From assembly GCF_000005505.3 (NCBI RefSeq), contig NC_016134.3:7856624-7920623 (forward strand): 64,000 nucleotides of DNA. The letters run 5' to 3'. The position numbers were made by a program, and so were the translations under genes. The DNA is from Brachypodium distachyon (Eukaryota; Streptophyta; Magnoliopsida; Poales; Poaceae). The notes under the pieces were generated by a model. It worked only from the letters and a program-made list of their open reading frames with translations, did not search any database and was not told where the DNA came from. Below are positions 1 to 13,500 of this stretch, one piece after another (positions within the stretch are counted from its first letter, which is position 1; every line of letters starts with the position of its first letter).

Positions 1-3000
1 ATACAGGAAGCTGGCCAGGTAGTGGCATAGCTGGTATATGCTGGCTAAGAGAACTAGGTCCCAAGGATTGTGGGACATGATGCTGCCCGATTTGTTGAAG
101 CTGTCCTTGCTGGGCATTCTGCAATTGTACAGGAAAATTGTGCAGTGGCCCAGGTGCCTTTTGCAAGGGCAGGATCTGCTGCCCCCCTAGGTGATGCCCT
201 TGTGAGATGGAAGGGTTCATGCCCTAGAAAGTAAAAGCATCATGACTAAGTGCATGAAACAATTAAATCAAAGGCAATTCATGAACATCAGAAATCCTAA
301 TACGGCCGTGTACCATATGAGATGAAGTCGGCAGAGCAGTCTGAGTTGATAAAGAACCATTCCCATGGAACATCTGAGGTCGAAAAGCAGCCTATGATGT
401 TGCAGAATCAAAGTAAGTAAATGGGCTGAGAAAAAGTAACACTGCAGTAAAGGCTTGGCTTGAACCATACATTATCTGCTGATGCAACACTGCCGCCCAT
501 CAGGCCCATATGATTGTCAGATCCAAAGTTATTATTAAACTGATGAGGTGCCATTGAGTTCGGGCTTGATGGGTGCCAAGAGTCTGGTGGCATATGTCGA
601 CCTCTTGGCTCATCAAGATTGGCTGTCGGCCTAAGTATAAGAAAAATAGCAATTAGTGGACTCGTTTAAGTAGGATGATGCTCAGTTTAATAGACTGACT
701 ACGGAGTCAACCAAAAAAAGAAAAACATGAATTGTTCTATAGCATAAAGACTGTGTTCTCTATACCATTACTGCATATCCATACTCATGCTGTTGACAAT
801 TGCGCTTCATTTAAAACCATCAATCCTTACGAATCTCCAATAAAAATTATAGCTCAGCACGTGCAGAGCCAGGAGCAAACCATATGCAGTTTTTTCGCTT
901 AAAGTCTATCATTAACTGTCCTGTTGTAAAAACTTGAACAGTTCTAAGAGGTAACCAAACCTGATAACAAGTGCTGCATCGGATCGAGGACTGACACCAG
1001 GACCTCCAAATGCAGGGCCACCCCTAACCAAAATAAGATAAATCAAACTGCAGTAATGGTGATGACAGTAATTGTCTAATGTAAAATAAACCTAAGTTAG
1101 TGCGGAGTTAGAAAATAAGCAAATGAAAATACAATCAAGTTCTTAAACACCTTGATTCTCCAGGTCTAGGCCTCTTAGGATCAGCGAATCGAACTATTAG
1201 TGGTTGCTCACACCCCTATCAACACAATGGATACAGTAAGTATTCAGAAAGCAAAAGGCAGAACTAGTCAGTTGAAGCAAAAATTACCCTCATTACATAG
1301 GTCCCGCTAAGAGAATTCATGGCTGCCAGTGCAGGTTCTTTTGAAGAGAATTTGACAAACCCACAACCTGCATATTTTTACATGTATTACAACAAGTTTC
1401 AATAAAAGAGTAGATTGAAGAAACATAGAAAAAATGAACATAAACAAACCTCGGCTCTGCCTCATTCCATCTTTCATAATGTAAACATCTTCCACATGAC
1501 CAAATGGAGAAAAAATCTACAAAAATATATATTAAACACAGATATAATTTAATATACATGGTTCTGAACTAGAGTGATTTTATCATCACTTCATAAAAAA
1601 CATACATTGGTTACAGATAGATGAGAAATTTCTCCGCCCACAATATTCTTGCAATCAAGAGAACTTATATTGAGTGCAAGATCCAACAGTCCCTTACCTC
1701 TTCAATCTCCTTTGCAGTTGCCTGCTTATTCAGTGATGCAACAAACAGTTTGTGTTCAATAGATCCTAGCAAATTAATAGAGAAAAAAAATGATAAATCA
1801 ATCAATAAGAACATAAAAAAAGATATGAAGAAAATGGATTTCATTTACAAGTCAACATAATTGTGTTCTCTCAATAGTTTTATCTAGACAAAGTGGGAAC
1901 AAAAACAATTAAAGATTCTTAGAAGTGCGAGTACTATCTGTTAGAATAGGAAACATGTGCAGATGTTGAACAAATGAAAAAAAAAAGGAACATGAGAAGT
2001 CATCTTCACATAACTAGCCTATCAGCATATAACAAAGGTACTTAGAAATATTACCATGCCGCTCCTTTTCGCCATCAGCATATCTAACCTGAACAGGGCC
2101 CATCGCCTGATGGAACAGATGCACAGTTACTAGTTTGCAGACAAAAGATTGACACTAAACAAATGACCAACAAAAAGAATAGTTACCCCAGGTATAGTGC
2201 ACTGGTTGTGCAAAGCTCTGATAGCTCTCTCGGCCTCTTCAGAAGTAGCATATTTAACAAAACAACAGCCTGCAAATGCAAACATATGGGTTCCATCACA
2301 ACACAAGCAATTTTCTGTGTATTTCAATTTCAATTTGATACAACACAGATTCAATGAAAACCCAGTGGAGCAAGCAGGACAGCAGAGGCAAGTTCATTTG
2401 AAACAGGTAAAAAAAGTTGAACCCCAGATTGATCAAGAAAGATAACTTTCACCATTTCCAATATCCAGTCAATCAACTAGACAATCATAGAAGCTTTCAA
2501 TAGAGAAAAATAATAATACAATGACATGCAAGGCATCAAATATATCAATATGCCTGCAGTCCGCAACAAGCAGAATTTCTGATGGCAAGTTCCACTGGAA
2601 TTTCATGAGACAAACTGGATCACATTGCGAGGAACATTACTGTTGCATGCCATCAACAGAATACAAGAACAAAATGTCGAACACATTACTCGCAATATAA
2701 TAGTAATAAATGTATGTGTACTTCACAAAAAGCACCATAACAACCATCACTCATGATTTTTTATAACTACGCTGCAGTCCACCCTAAAAGTAGAACTTGG
2801 TGCACCAGAATTTGGCTAGTCACAGAGACAGTAGCAGCGATAACGAAGCTCAAGTGCCCATGTGATAAGGACATTCACCAAACTAGAGAAAGGTCTAGAG
2901 TCCATTAGCATTCACAATCTATCACCACAGGAGTAAGATCCAGTCACCGCATGCTACATGTTCAGTGCTAAAACACAAGTCCACCAAAGCAATGCCACAA

Positions 3001-6000
3001 TACATTTAGCAATCATGAGTAGGAATTATGCCCTCATAACTTCCATGTGAGACACTCAAGATGGCAACCAAATCATACATCACAATCAAAATACATCAAC
3101 ACTATCATATAGATCAGGATATATCTTTTTGCTCAGCCTTAAACTCAAATAGCTGGGCATATGCTTCACCAATCATTTCCAAGAAAAAAAAAACACCACC
3201 ACCTCAGGTCTAGAACAAGGACTTTCACATAGGCCATAGCCTTGTCATATGCAATGGCTGATTAAGAACATACTAACCCCTTCATACAGCAGTTACATGC
3301 AGTGTGAATCTGCGAGTCAAAACAGCTTGGAGGGCAAGTGTGCAAGTCTCAACATGAATAACATACATAAATTATGCTGGTCAGAATTTCCATGTGCGTA
3401 AAACAATCACTGTAAAAAATTGCCAAGATTTTTGTGTGCCACAAAATAAGGTTGAAAGAAGAAGACATTAATATCAAAGAAAATGCCACACTTCGGAAAA
3501 TAATAACAACAGTGCCATCAACTCAGAATTACAAGACCAAAATCATGCCATTCAACCCTAAGAGAACAAGTTGATCATGAAACAGCATTAGTACATATAT
3601 GATATGTTTCATATTTCAAACTGGTTAAAAGTGCCACCGTGATATTCATTGAGCCCAGCAATGCCATTCTGTCTCAGAACATACAATCCCCGCTAAGCGG
3701 ATCGAGAATTCTCGGCTGTCACATACAAATATCCAAACACATCACTTCTTCACAGCGTAGCACAATCAAACAAGCAGAACTCATAAGATATATTGTCTTC
3801 AGAGCAAACAAGCAGTCTGCGCCACTCATCACATGAGTATTATTGTCCATCAAACCACAGTTCCAGACTGGCGATGCACATAACATGCGATCACAATACC
3901 GCAACACAAATGATAACACCACATCAATTAATATCAGTCGGGACAACACTACAAAGCATCATCCAACCATGCAACCACTTGTGTATTAAGAGATTCAACC
4001 ACTTGCATCGCGGGATTCCATACAGTGCAACTCATGATAACATGAACATTAAAGAAACAATTGAAACCATGAGCGGGCAATAATGAAAAGTTGGTCTTAA
4101 TTCATCAGACGATTCTCTGGTCTTTTGCATCACATTCAAAAATATAGATTAACAGTAAAATGGCACCATTAGTTTATTACTGGTTGAACTACATTGAACA
4201 TGCACAAGATTCCTATGACCTAATGATGTTGTTGGTCCAAATCTGCTGCCTTGTCTAGCAGTAGGACGAGTCAAGTTAGGTTGCAGTAAGCAGCCAACAA
4301 TTAGTTGCTTCCACTCTTGTCTTCTACTAACCCAGAGGAGATAAATAGAATGAAAGCGCAGGCAACAAAAATCAACAACCGCCAAATCTAATTGAAAGAA
4401 GATGCAATCTTGTTGCTGGCAATACTCTCAGAACCTGAAAAGAAAGAGAGGGGTATATTGATAAAATAAGATAAAAAATACTTTTGGCTCACCTTGTTGT
4501 TCACCAGTTTTCCTGTCTCTGATCAAAGCAACTTCAAGAACATCCCCATGGTCCGCGAATAAAGGACGAACCTAAAGACAGGAGAAAGGTCTTTAACCAA
4601 TAAAATAATATACAACAGAAAAGCTAATCCTCAGGAAAATAAATAAATGGTTGGACTAGTTTAATACTTTGTGATCAAACATTAAGGCTAAAATACAATG
4701 CTCCCAGTCAGGAAGAGATCAGAAAAAATGGGTTGAGAAATAGGCCATAACTGGATAAAGGCAGCTTTAGCTATTTATTTATTTTGCAAGTTTTCTCTTA
4801 AAAATGTAGAAAGGTTGTTACTTGATTTTATTCACAAAAGAAACGGTTAGCCCTTATATGTCCTAAGATAATCAATAGGACTTCTATCTATAAACCTTGA
4901 CAAGACATCATGAATAGCAATAAGCTACAATAAACAACCTCAAGTAAATGTACCACCAAGAAACTTCTGAGCTCCGTGATTATGAACTATATCAACAACG
5001 TGACAAATAGAATAGAGGCACCAACAAGTCTACAGTTAAGAGAGGGCAGATAGTACATCAAGTGCAAAAGCGATACTCACATCATCTTCATTTGCTGTTC
5101 TTGGAACTGATCCAACAAAAAGTTTAACATAACCACTTTTGTTATCATGATCTGCAGGAAATTATCAACAGAAATATCAATTAATTCAGTGATGAAAGGG
5201 TGAGATAAAACAGTACAACAAGAAGTTAGCTGTAGACATAAATTCTACCGTAGTGGGTTACCGGTACCAATGTAACTGGATGGGTTTGAATTGCAAACTG
5301 AATTAGATATACAGGGGGGAGGGGGCAAAGCATTTAGATCGGGCTGTATTTGAAAGCAAACATCTGGAGTAAATAAATCTGACTGAGCTGCAACTGTAAG
5401 GTTATTACAAGAGGGTACCGAGGCTTCAGAACAAGATAATTTTGTAGGCCAGAGCATTATATGATTTAACCACAAAAGGAAGAACCAAACTGCGTGCGTC
5501 ATTGAAGTTAGACCTTGTACATCTAAAACCAACCAAAATTCAACCGAAAAAGCTGGGTGGTTTTTTGCCATCTTGGTATAAATTCTACTGCAGCACCATA
5601 GTATTCAGCTACAAACGTGGACGACCAAATTTGTCACACCTCAACATTGAATACTCAGTTATGCAAAGTTCACATCAGCTGACTGAACTTGAGACAAAAT
5701 GTTCCAGACACAAGCAAGATCAATGTCATCACCTATTACTTAGAATGCCAAAAGGCCAAAACCTTTCGAACTCGTAAACAAGCTTCAGTTTCAAATCTAG
5801 AGAGAGCACAGCACAGGAAAACCTTAAAAAACAAAGCGCCCAACCCAAAAAGAGTAGACCAAACCTGAGTGGTCTCCACGGCCTCCGCCACCGCCTCCCC
5901 CTCCGTAGCGGTTTCTCGGGCCCCCAGCCGTATCACCGAAGTCGCCGCCACCGCCGCCGCCTCTGTACCCTCCACTTCCACCAGTGCCAACAGAGTACTC

Positions 6001-6219
6001 GGACGGGCCACGGTACGGATGGAACCTCCCGCCTCCGCCGCCATCGCCGGCCCCGCCGCGGGAGGAAGAGCGGTGGGGTGGGCTACCCCCGCCGCCGCCG
6101 CCGCCGCCGCCGCCGCCAGACCAGCGCGAGGGTCCACGCGCGAATCTGCCGTCCCCGCCGCTACGAGCGCCGCCCGCGGGGCCGGGGAGGTCGCCGGTGC
6201 GGTCGCTGCCACGGTGCAT
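1..6219 (-). CDS. FCA: Flowering time control protein FCA (RNA-binding, 3' end outside window)
   Basis: FCA is a nuclear protein with two RRMs and a WW domain. In Arabidopsis it promotes flowering by influencing 3'-end processing at FLC and at its own transcript. I joined 13 exons whose phases all agree: 5865-6219, 5081-5151, 4493-4571, 2187-2269, 2055-2106, 1698-1765, 1450-1516, 1288-1367, 1151-1215, 961-1023, 471-630, 314-391 and 1-223. They encode about 481 residues. Residues 1-118 are Gly/Arg-rich, with a run of about 12 Gly. RRM1 is at about 128-207 (RNP2 LFVGSV, RNP1 GCCFVKYA). RRM2 is at about 219-300 (RNP2 LFVASL, RNP1 GCGFVKFS). A Gln/Pro-rich region then begins (HHLGGQQILPLQK). The WW domain expected near the C terminus lies past position 1. 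The ATG at 6219 is preceded in frame by a TAG seven codons upstream. Intron 3 (2270-4492) is by far the longest. Family assignment is very secure; exon borders are inferred from phase and GT-AG. Confidence 0.97.
2270..4492 (-). promoter_or_regulatory. FCA: FCA intron 3, long intron with a candidate internal poly(A) hexamer
   Basis: This 2,223-bp intron splits RRM1 between Gln168 and Gly169 and is about 1.5 kb longer than any other FCA intron here. In Arabidopsis, premature polyadenylation in intron 3 yields the short FCA-beta transcript and is the basis of FCA autoregulation. On the sense (minus) strand an AATAAA occurs at 4178-4173, about 315 nt into the intron. The intron otherwise holds only short unrelated ORFs and no recognisable transposon. 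That this hexamer is used is inference. Confidence 0.55.
6087..6118. repeat. GCC/GGC trinucleotide run encoding poly-Gly in FCA exon 1
   Basis: A near-perfect CCG run on the plus strand reads as a stretch of about 12 glycines in the FCA N-terminal domain on the minus strand. It is likely to vary in length between alleles. Confidence 0.85.
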
Positions 6220-6239
6220 GTGGTGGGAAGAAGGTGGCT

Positions 6240-7780
6240 AGGGTTTTGACGCGGCTCGCGAGCACGAGGGGTAGAGGGAGAGGTCGAGGACAGGAAGGAG
6301 GCAAAGGCGAAGAGGCCGTGTGGAATTTCTTCTACTCCGCCTCGTCAAGAGCCAAGCAAGCCTGTGGCCATGAGGAGATGGTCAGATCAGATCCGACGGG
6401 TCAGCGAGCCTTCTGCCACGGCGTACCTTTGTTCTTTTCACAGCAAAAAAGTTGCGGGCGGCGTTGGCTGGAAAATTACTCGAAGCCGTCTTTTCAGCTA
6501 TTTATTTCCATTTAATTAAAAAATAAAATGTTAGTGTTCATATACAAACCCAAGTCATTTATTTTCGGATGGAGGGAGAACTATAAATTTTGAAACGGAC
6601 GTCAAAATTACGATCCGTCTGCTTGAATTTTTCATGACGAGTTCGTAAAAAAAAGATCTCATACGCTCAATTGGTTATCTTTTAGTCAGTAGTTCAGACG
6701 AGATCTTCAAATGAATAGATTTCAGACTCTCCGTTTTGATCAATGTTTTTTAAACAATTTTTATATTAAGGAAAGCAATGCTACGGTGGAATGAAAGTTT
6801 CATATAGAGGAGACATAGTTGTTTGTAGTACACACAGAATTTGCTACCAGAGAAGTCAAAGTTGTATTTTGATGAAGTAGGACGAAAGTTCTCAACACAC
6901 TAGTCAAAACCGTTTGCACAGTGTGGTCAAAATTGTCAGCATAAGATACAAAATTGTCGCAATGATGAGTGTGGCGATGGAATCTATGAAACAAAAGAGA
7001 TGACCTATCAAGATTGGCTCCATGCTGATCCTGTTTGGCGTGGTTGAGCGAGGGTTTCTGGCTGCGGCTAGGTTAGAGGTCGTGGTAGAGAAGATGGCCA
7101 AAGGCATGGGGCATCAAATGTGCATGACACCAGCAAAGATAGAGGATGTCGAGGAACATGTGTGTCGACGACTCGTACTCGAACAACAATTAAGATATGG
7201 GGTACCAATGCTTGATGGTAGAAGGCGTAAAGTAGAGCATGTACGGCAACCTTATGAGAGACGGTCGTCATATGCTTGACAAACTTGACATGGTGAGGGT
7301 TTTTTAATAGGTGTTGTTGCCTCGTTGGAGCATGACTAGGTGCTTTTGCGGCTTATAAGCCAAAAATCGAAAGCCGCATTTAATCATAACCAAATAGGGT
7401 CTTAATCCTATGCTAGGTCGTTGGCCGTGTGTTCGGACCGAACAGGTCTTTCCGAATCACTTGGGGAGAAATCCTTCGAGGACATCTCGAGTTCAGACCT
7501 AACAGGTCTTTCAGAGCTTAACATATCCGAGAAGGATTTAGAATATGACTACAATGACTACTGAAATATAGTTCTTATTTATACATTACCAGTTATGTTA
7601 CATATTGTTTTTATCATTTTGGTTTTTCAATTATGGGCGCCCTTTAGTAATGATTAATTTACTTGATACAGAGTGTTTCATCCCATTTTATTTTGCATGT
7701 ATGGCTTTGCTAATTATTTAGTTCTCATTTTTATACAGCTAATAATGACTAATGAGCATGCATTTTTTCACCTTGCAAAC
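6240..7780. other. FCA upstream region and spacer, no confident gene
   Basis: About 250 bp directly upstream of the FCA start is GC-rich and fits a 5' leader and core promoter. From about 6500 the DNA becomes AT-rich. A fragment near 6565 (CGGATGGAGGGAG) resembles one end of a Stowaway MITE without a visible partner. The ORFs in 6800-7280 lack family motifs on either strand. Confidence 0.5.
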
Positions 7781-7961
7781 AGGAATACTAGGCGCTGGAG
7801 TCACAGACCTGTCTCAAGATCTATGCCAAATAGATCTTCTGCTGCCTCTATTGGAAATTATGGACAATCTCACTCAATTGAGAAGAACAGAACGTGCAGG
7901 ACCCCAAGGAGTAAGACTACGGAGGGTAGTAGACTTGCGGAGGCTGATCGCCCTCTCATGA
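7781..7961 (+). other. Exon-like segment abutting the CACTA insertion, unrecognised
   Basis: A pyrimidine-containing tract ending TTGCAAACAG precedes an open, Ser/Arg-rich segment (SRSMPNRSSAASIGNYGQSH) that stops at the CACTA insertion point. On the other side of the element, from 14507, the plus strand is again open for about 45 codons (LIEPVGSLLLVDANSN). The two may have been one frame before insertion, possibly part of the decayed downstream CACTA gene. No family match is recognised. Confidence 0.25.
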
Positions 7962-8824
7962 CACTACAACATTTTTGGTGACATTCGCCCATTGTCATAG
8001 AAAGTGGTAAAAATGTCATAGAGTGTGGTCCATGACGTTATCTATGACAGGAAAAAAAACGTCATGGACCTCACGTCATAGATCTCTCCATGACGTTTTT
8101 CCCCGTGTAATGTCATAAAGTTCTATGACAAACTGTCCCAATTCGTCATGAGTTATGAGCCCTTACATAGTGAGGAACTGTCACAATTCGTCATAGTTGA
8201 GTGTATGTATGCTTACGTGGCAGCCACGTGGGCTTGCTTGCATGCATGACACGTGGTGGGTTGACGTGGCGGACACATGTATATTTTGCTGGCATGGCGT
8301 CCATGTGGAACAAATTGATGATGTGGATTTTCATATGACGTGGCAAAAACATGGGCCTCGTCCAAAGGCCCGGTTATTTTTTTGGCCAATTTATTTCTTC
8401 AGCTTGAGCTTGTTTTTTTTTCCTTGAGGCCTGTTTTCTTTTTAATCACCAGGCTCTTTACAGGTTGTTTCTTTTTTTTTCCAGCTGTATGGAGGCCTTT
8501 TTTGTTGTTTTAAAATACAACACCGCCCATGTGCTCTTGGGCCAAATGTTTTAAAATACCACACGGAAAGAGAAATTACAATGCATAGAAGTATCAGCCA
8601 ACATCAAACCATATCACGAGCCATTCAGGCCATAGGACCATAAGCATCAAAGTGATCATATCACATAACATTCAGCCCACAAGCCATAAGCACCAAAGTG
8701 CCCTCAATATGCAAACTACCCTTATAAGCACAACATCTAATAATTTTGTAACCTTCTCATCACATGACCAGAACAGAACTGAAAGGAACTCTCAACAAAC
8801 ACACACGCACACAAGAGGTTTTTA

Positions 8825-10512
8825 CTAGGCTTGTAACCTTCTCATCACTTGCCGAAGTAGGGCTTCATCTGCTTCAAGTTTCTTCTTCATTGCTTGAATC
8901 TCTTCCTCATTCTTTACTCTTGCTGCATCTGCTTCTTCCTTTGCTTTCCTAGTTTCTTCTTGTGCCACCTTAGCTTCTTCATGTGCTTTTTTCAACTCTT
9001 CAATGGTACTACGCAACTCAGCATTCCCATCTCTTTCAGCTTCTAGCTTCTCCAGAAGGCTACTCTTGGATGTTCTACTCGAAGGGATTGGCGGAAAACC
9101 AATACGCTCCAAGAATCTGTTATTCTTAGTACTCTCATTCAGCACTTCGGAAACGACCTCAGCAACAGATTTTGGTTCTCTCGTTATGATATTTTCCATA
9201 GAATCCTTGAAATTATCACCAAAGCAGATTTATCATAACCAAAGTAAAAATGAGGCAACAAGATGCTGCAGGAATATGATTTTTCATTCAACAACACAAA
9301 CAAGATTAATCATTCACATGGCATAATTTGAAAATAAAGAAGAGGAGGGGGGAGGGGCGTTTAAGGCTGTAGTAACTAACTCCTACGTAGAAACAACGGG
9401 AAATAAATGTGGCGACTACCTACAGGAAGTTACTTGTTGTAGCCTACAAGGTTCATATTAGTTACACAAACAACATTTATAAGTTTCTACAAGTTTGGTG
9501 ACACAAATGACCTCATCAAAATTACACAAAAAATACTGTTGGAAAGATATCAACAACATCTACAACTTTCATATTAGTAACATCTTCAAATTTTGTACTG
9601 ATAAGTACCAGTTTAAAAAATAACAAGGATAACATTTAAAAAACAGCAGTAGAGTTTTTCTGCTCTAAATTTCAGACCAATCATCGGAATTAGACAAACA
9701 ATATACTGTTGGAAAGTCAACGACAACATCTACAAGTTTCATATTAGTTACATCTTCAAATTATTTACAGATAAGTACCAGTTTGAAAAACAACAGGGAT
9801 AGCACTTGGAACCGGCAGCAGCAGGGTTTTTATGCTCTAGATTTCAGACCAATCATCGGATTTACACAAACAATATATCATTTGAAAGATATCGACATCA
9901 TCTACAAGTTTCATATTAGTTCCATCTTCAAATTCTGTACTGATTAGTACCAGTTTCGAAAACAGCAGGGAAAGCACTTGAAAACAGCATAGAAAACACT
10001 TGAAAACAGCAGATATGTTCCGGTGAAACAACAACATACATAGCAGAACGTAATTGCATGGCAGCTTGATATGACAACAGTTTCAGCAAAGTGTTCTTTA
10101 GATTACAACAGTTTCAGTAAACTATTTGTCAAGCACAATCAGATAACCATCACATTGAAATAAAACCCAAAGTTATCATATATTGTAGATTGGGCTCTTC
10201 AGACAATGGCAAAGGCAAAAAAAGGAGGACTTACAATTGCAGCTTGCGCATTCTCACTAAATTCTCTTTTTGTACTAAAGTGGGTCTCCTTGAACAAGTC
10301 AACTGCATCTGGACGTTTATCTTTGTACTTCTTGCTCAGAAACTGTTTTTGCAAAAAATATTGATTACGGCCTAATTATGAACAAAGCTATTAGTGATTT
10401 GTTGTGAATTGACATACCACTTCTTGTACTTGCACCTCATAACTGCGTGAACCAGTGGCTTACTGGTACTTGACCATTGATCGGCTCACCTTGTTCTTTG
10501 CACAAGTATCCT
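8825..10512 (-). pseudogene. TNP1-like CACTA protein remnant (Transposase_24 / PttA type)
   Basis: Three blocks read in order on the minus strand. The first, about 10418-10512, has CAKNKVSRSMVKYQ, then an in-frame TAA at 10460-10462, then ATGSRSY. The second, 10235-10342, encodes KYKDKRPDAVDLFKETHFST and ends at a GTAAGT donor. The third, 8825-9199, is a 124-codon ORF starting MENIITREPKSVAEVV whose second half is Glu/Lys/Ala-rich coiled coil (EELKKAHEEAKVAQEETRKA). The motif order K-N-R-S-x-H/Q-x-T-G-S-R-S, then D-L-F-K-x-T-H, then coiled coil is the plant PttA/En/Spm accessory protein pattern. The internal stop and missing upstream exons make it a pseudogene. It lies inside the 6.5-kb CACTA element. 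Confidence 0.6.
9500..9995. repeat. About 171-bp tandem repeat, roughly three copies
   Basis: The block containing CATCTACAAGTTTCATATTA recurs with anchors (GGAAAGAT-like) at 9541, 9711 and 9883, giving spacings of 170 and 172 bp. Copies differ by scattered substitutions. The array lies inside the CACTA element, between the TNP1-like blocks. Confidence 0.75.
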
Positions 10513-13500
10513 TCGCAAAAATAAATAGTGATGTAAAAGATACATCAGAACATCATATTTTCATTATGATAAGGAGCCTCGCCCCAAATACTAAAAGTAT
10601 AACTTGACCACTACATCCACTTAACTTTCTGCTTCAAAATAACCAGAGAATAACTCAATGAACATAATACTAGAAGAAGGTGACGATGGAAGATCAGAAA
10701 GTTAGTTTTCTGAACATCCACTTAGTTTTCTTAGAGTCCAGTACTTATACAAATGAGGTCTATTTGTATAAAAATGGGAGGTGTCCAGTGCTTCAGTTTG
10801 ATATAGTTTCATATGAATTTATTTCTCTATCTGGAGTGTAAAATCACAATGGCATTAGCACATGCCATCACAATGGCTCTGTTTCAAACTGGAGTAGGTG
10901 AATGATGAAGATACTGAATTCAAAAATAGTGACGGGGAGAGGGGGTGGAGTAGGGGCACAATCAACATAGCCTAGCCTAAACAGGAGCGAAGTGCATTTC
11001 TGAAATTACAGAAACTGAACTTCCATTTCTGAAGTTCAGTTTAACATATCAGAACATTTAGAATTTATGTTGCATATAAGTATTAGGTTCTAAGAATATA
11101 TGTTGAGGTGCACCATATAAGGATTGTTATGATGCAAATACTGGAAGTACGTATACTCGTTACTCAACTAACTGAACACACAAGTATTTCGGTACTTTTA
11201 CTCAAGTTTTGAGACAATATGTACATAGGCTCCTGTTTTCAACATGGAAAGATCTTACTGGATTCCTGCAGAACTGAATGTAAAATCGCAGCAATGAAGT
11301 GCGCCATATAAGTACTGGATTCTAAGAAATAAGTGCCATTTTATGAGTAAATAAATCTGCACTTCAGTGCTTTGTATAAAAATGTTTTGCCTTAACATAC
11401 AAACAAACAATACTCCAGTTAGTGATAACCATCTATGTATGATGTAAGTCTGAAGACTTGTGTGTGCTGCTACTCTACTCATTGTTCAGTTACTCTGCTG
11501 CTCTATGTATGCTGCAAGTCCGAATACTTGTGTGTGTTGCTGCTCTATTCTCTGAAGTTTAATTCTAATCATTTTGAAACAGTCTTGTTGGTTTTGAAGA
11601 TAATTTGCCTGGTGTTGAGCAGATACACTGCTGTAGAGGACTGGTTCTGAAAATTAATGATGTTCTGTACAATTGAAAATTTGCCTGTTGTTCTTGTATT
11701 TTTTTGAATTAAGGACCTCAACTGTTCTTGTGGGCGAGATGGTTTATAAAGGCCTACATCTTCCATTAATCTTAACAACACTACCAAATCCAATACTTGA
11801 TCGAATACTTGCTAAACCCCTGATACAACCATTATTATCAACTTCATCAAATTATGTTCCCACTTTTCTTTATCTCCTTCCATGTGTGACAATCATTTTT
11901 CTATACCATTATGTTTCAGTCTACTGTTGAACTAATATCAGCAATCCATATGTGAGGTACTGCTACTTATCTGTACATACTGAAGCATTATAATGGACTA
12001 ATTCTGATTATAATTGACTAACTGAAGTGAAGTACTGCTACTTATCTGTACATACTGTTCCTTTTATTATGTATTTTCTATACCATATGTGATGTACTGA
12101 TGTGTCCTGTTTTCTACATAGGAAATCTCATAGTACCTTCATTCAGATCTGCTGTTGTTGGTTTCATGCTATTTGCCTCGGGTAGAAACTTTAAATCTAC
12201 TGGTTTATATTACTGTTGTTCATTCAGATCTACTGATCTTGGTTTCGTGCTATTTGCCTCTAGTAGAAATTTTTGAACCTAAAAAAGAACAAATCAGTTT
12301 AGTCATCTAATTCCGGTCTTGAATTTGTTATGGCTTTTGGCAAGAAATGCACATATGTGGTAGATCTATTTCTGTATGAGCATGATCTCTTGGGTTTTAT
12401 TTGTGGGAGTGCTAATCTACTTGTGCTTCAAACAACAATGATATGCTCTGTTAGGATTAGGACTGATTTATGAGAGTTCTGTGAAAACTGTTCTAGATAA
12501 GTAAAGTTAGTTGAAGAGAATTGTTCTGCGAGTTTTTTACCTTGTAGATTATCAGTCTGCATGTGTACATAAGCTAAAACATGGCCTGAAGCTAGTTTGT
12601 TACTGGGAAAACAATCATTCTACTATTTTTGTTGATTGGGTATGTTGATACTTGGAATGGATTGCTGAGAAATGGAGATGATTTAGAGTTAACTGGTAAG
12701 GAGATGAAACAGAACCAACCTGTTTTTCCAAGGAAGAACATCAGATAATGTCAATGTATATACAAGACATGCTTGATATCTTCAGTCATTTATATATGCC
12801 TTTATAAACGTGGCATATGAAAGTCTGCAAGACTTGAGAATTGAAAGAAAACTACTCCGTAGCTGATTTGTAGTTAATTTGTATAAACGTGGTAATGATA
12901 TCAGTGTATAAAAGTGGCATATGGATCAATACATGTCTATGCTGCAGACCATCTTGCATATCGAAATAGAATTTTTTGTAGTTAATTTGTATATTGTTGT
13001 TTGTCAACTGATACATGTTTGCCAATATTTTCAGCTCTGACTAGGAAAGAAAATCTTTCAAGTGGTACTTCCTGAAGCCTATGGTGGTGAAAAGATCCTA
13101 CATAGAAAACTAGCTTCATTCCTATTTTCATTTTGTCTGGAGCTCATTTCGATGGAGACGGTGCAGTAAGAGTTACTGCTACTACTACTTGTATGCAGTT
13201 TTGTACCCCGTTTAAAATATTTCTGAATTGTCTTTAGCACATGGCGTGTGGTAAGAATTTTGTAAGCTTGCTAGCATCGAGAGTTTCGGAAAGAAGTTTG
13301 TTTGATGGGATTATGTGCCTAAGACACTAACAGTAACCTTGTGTGTATAGCAGAAGGTTGCACCAATTCATCGTCGGCTCTAGTGAGCTGAAATTGGGTT
13401 GAACCCATAGTTCCCTACTGGTTTAAAACCGGAAGTTCAGGTTGGTTTGGGTTGAATTCCCGCGCAGCGTGGACTGGTTCAGGTCTAAAACAATAGCTTG

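Noticed and set aside
5869..6515. Plus-strand ORFs of 85-145 codons over FCA exon 1
   Set aside because: They are antisense shadows of the Gly-rich FCA exon; proline and arginine runs follow directly from the GGC repeat.
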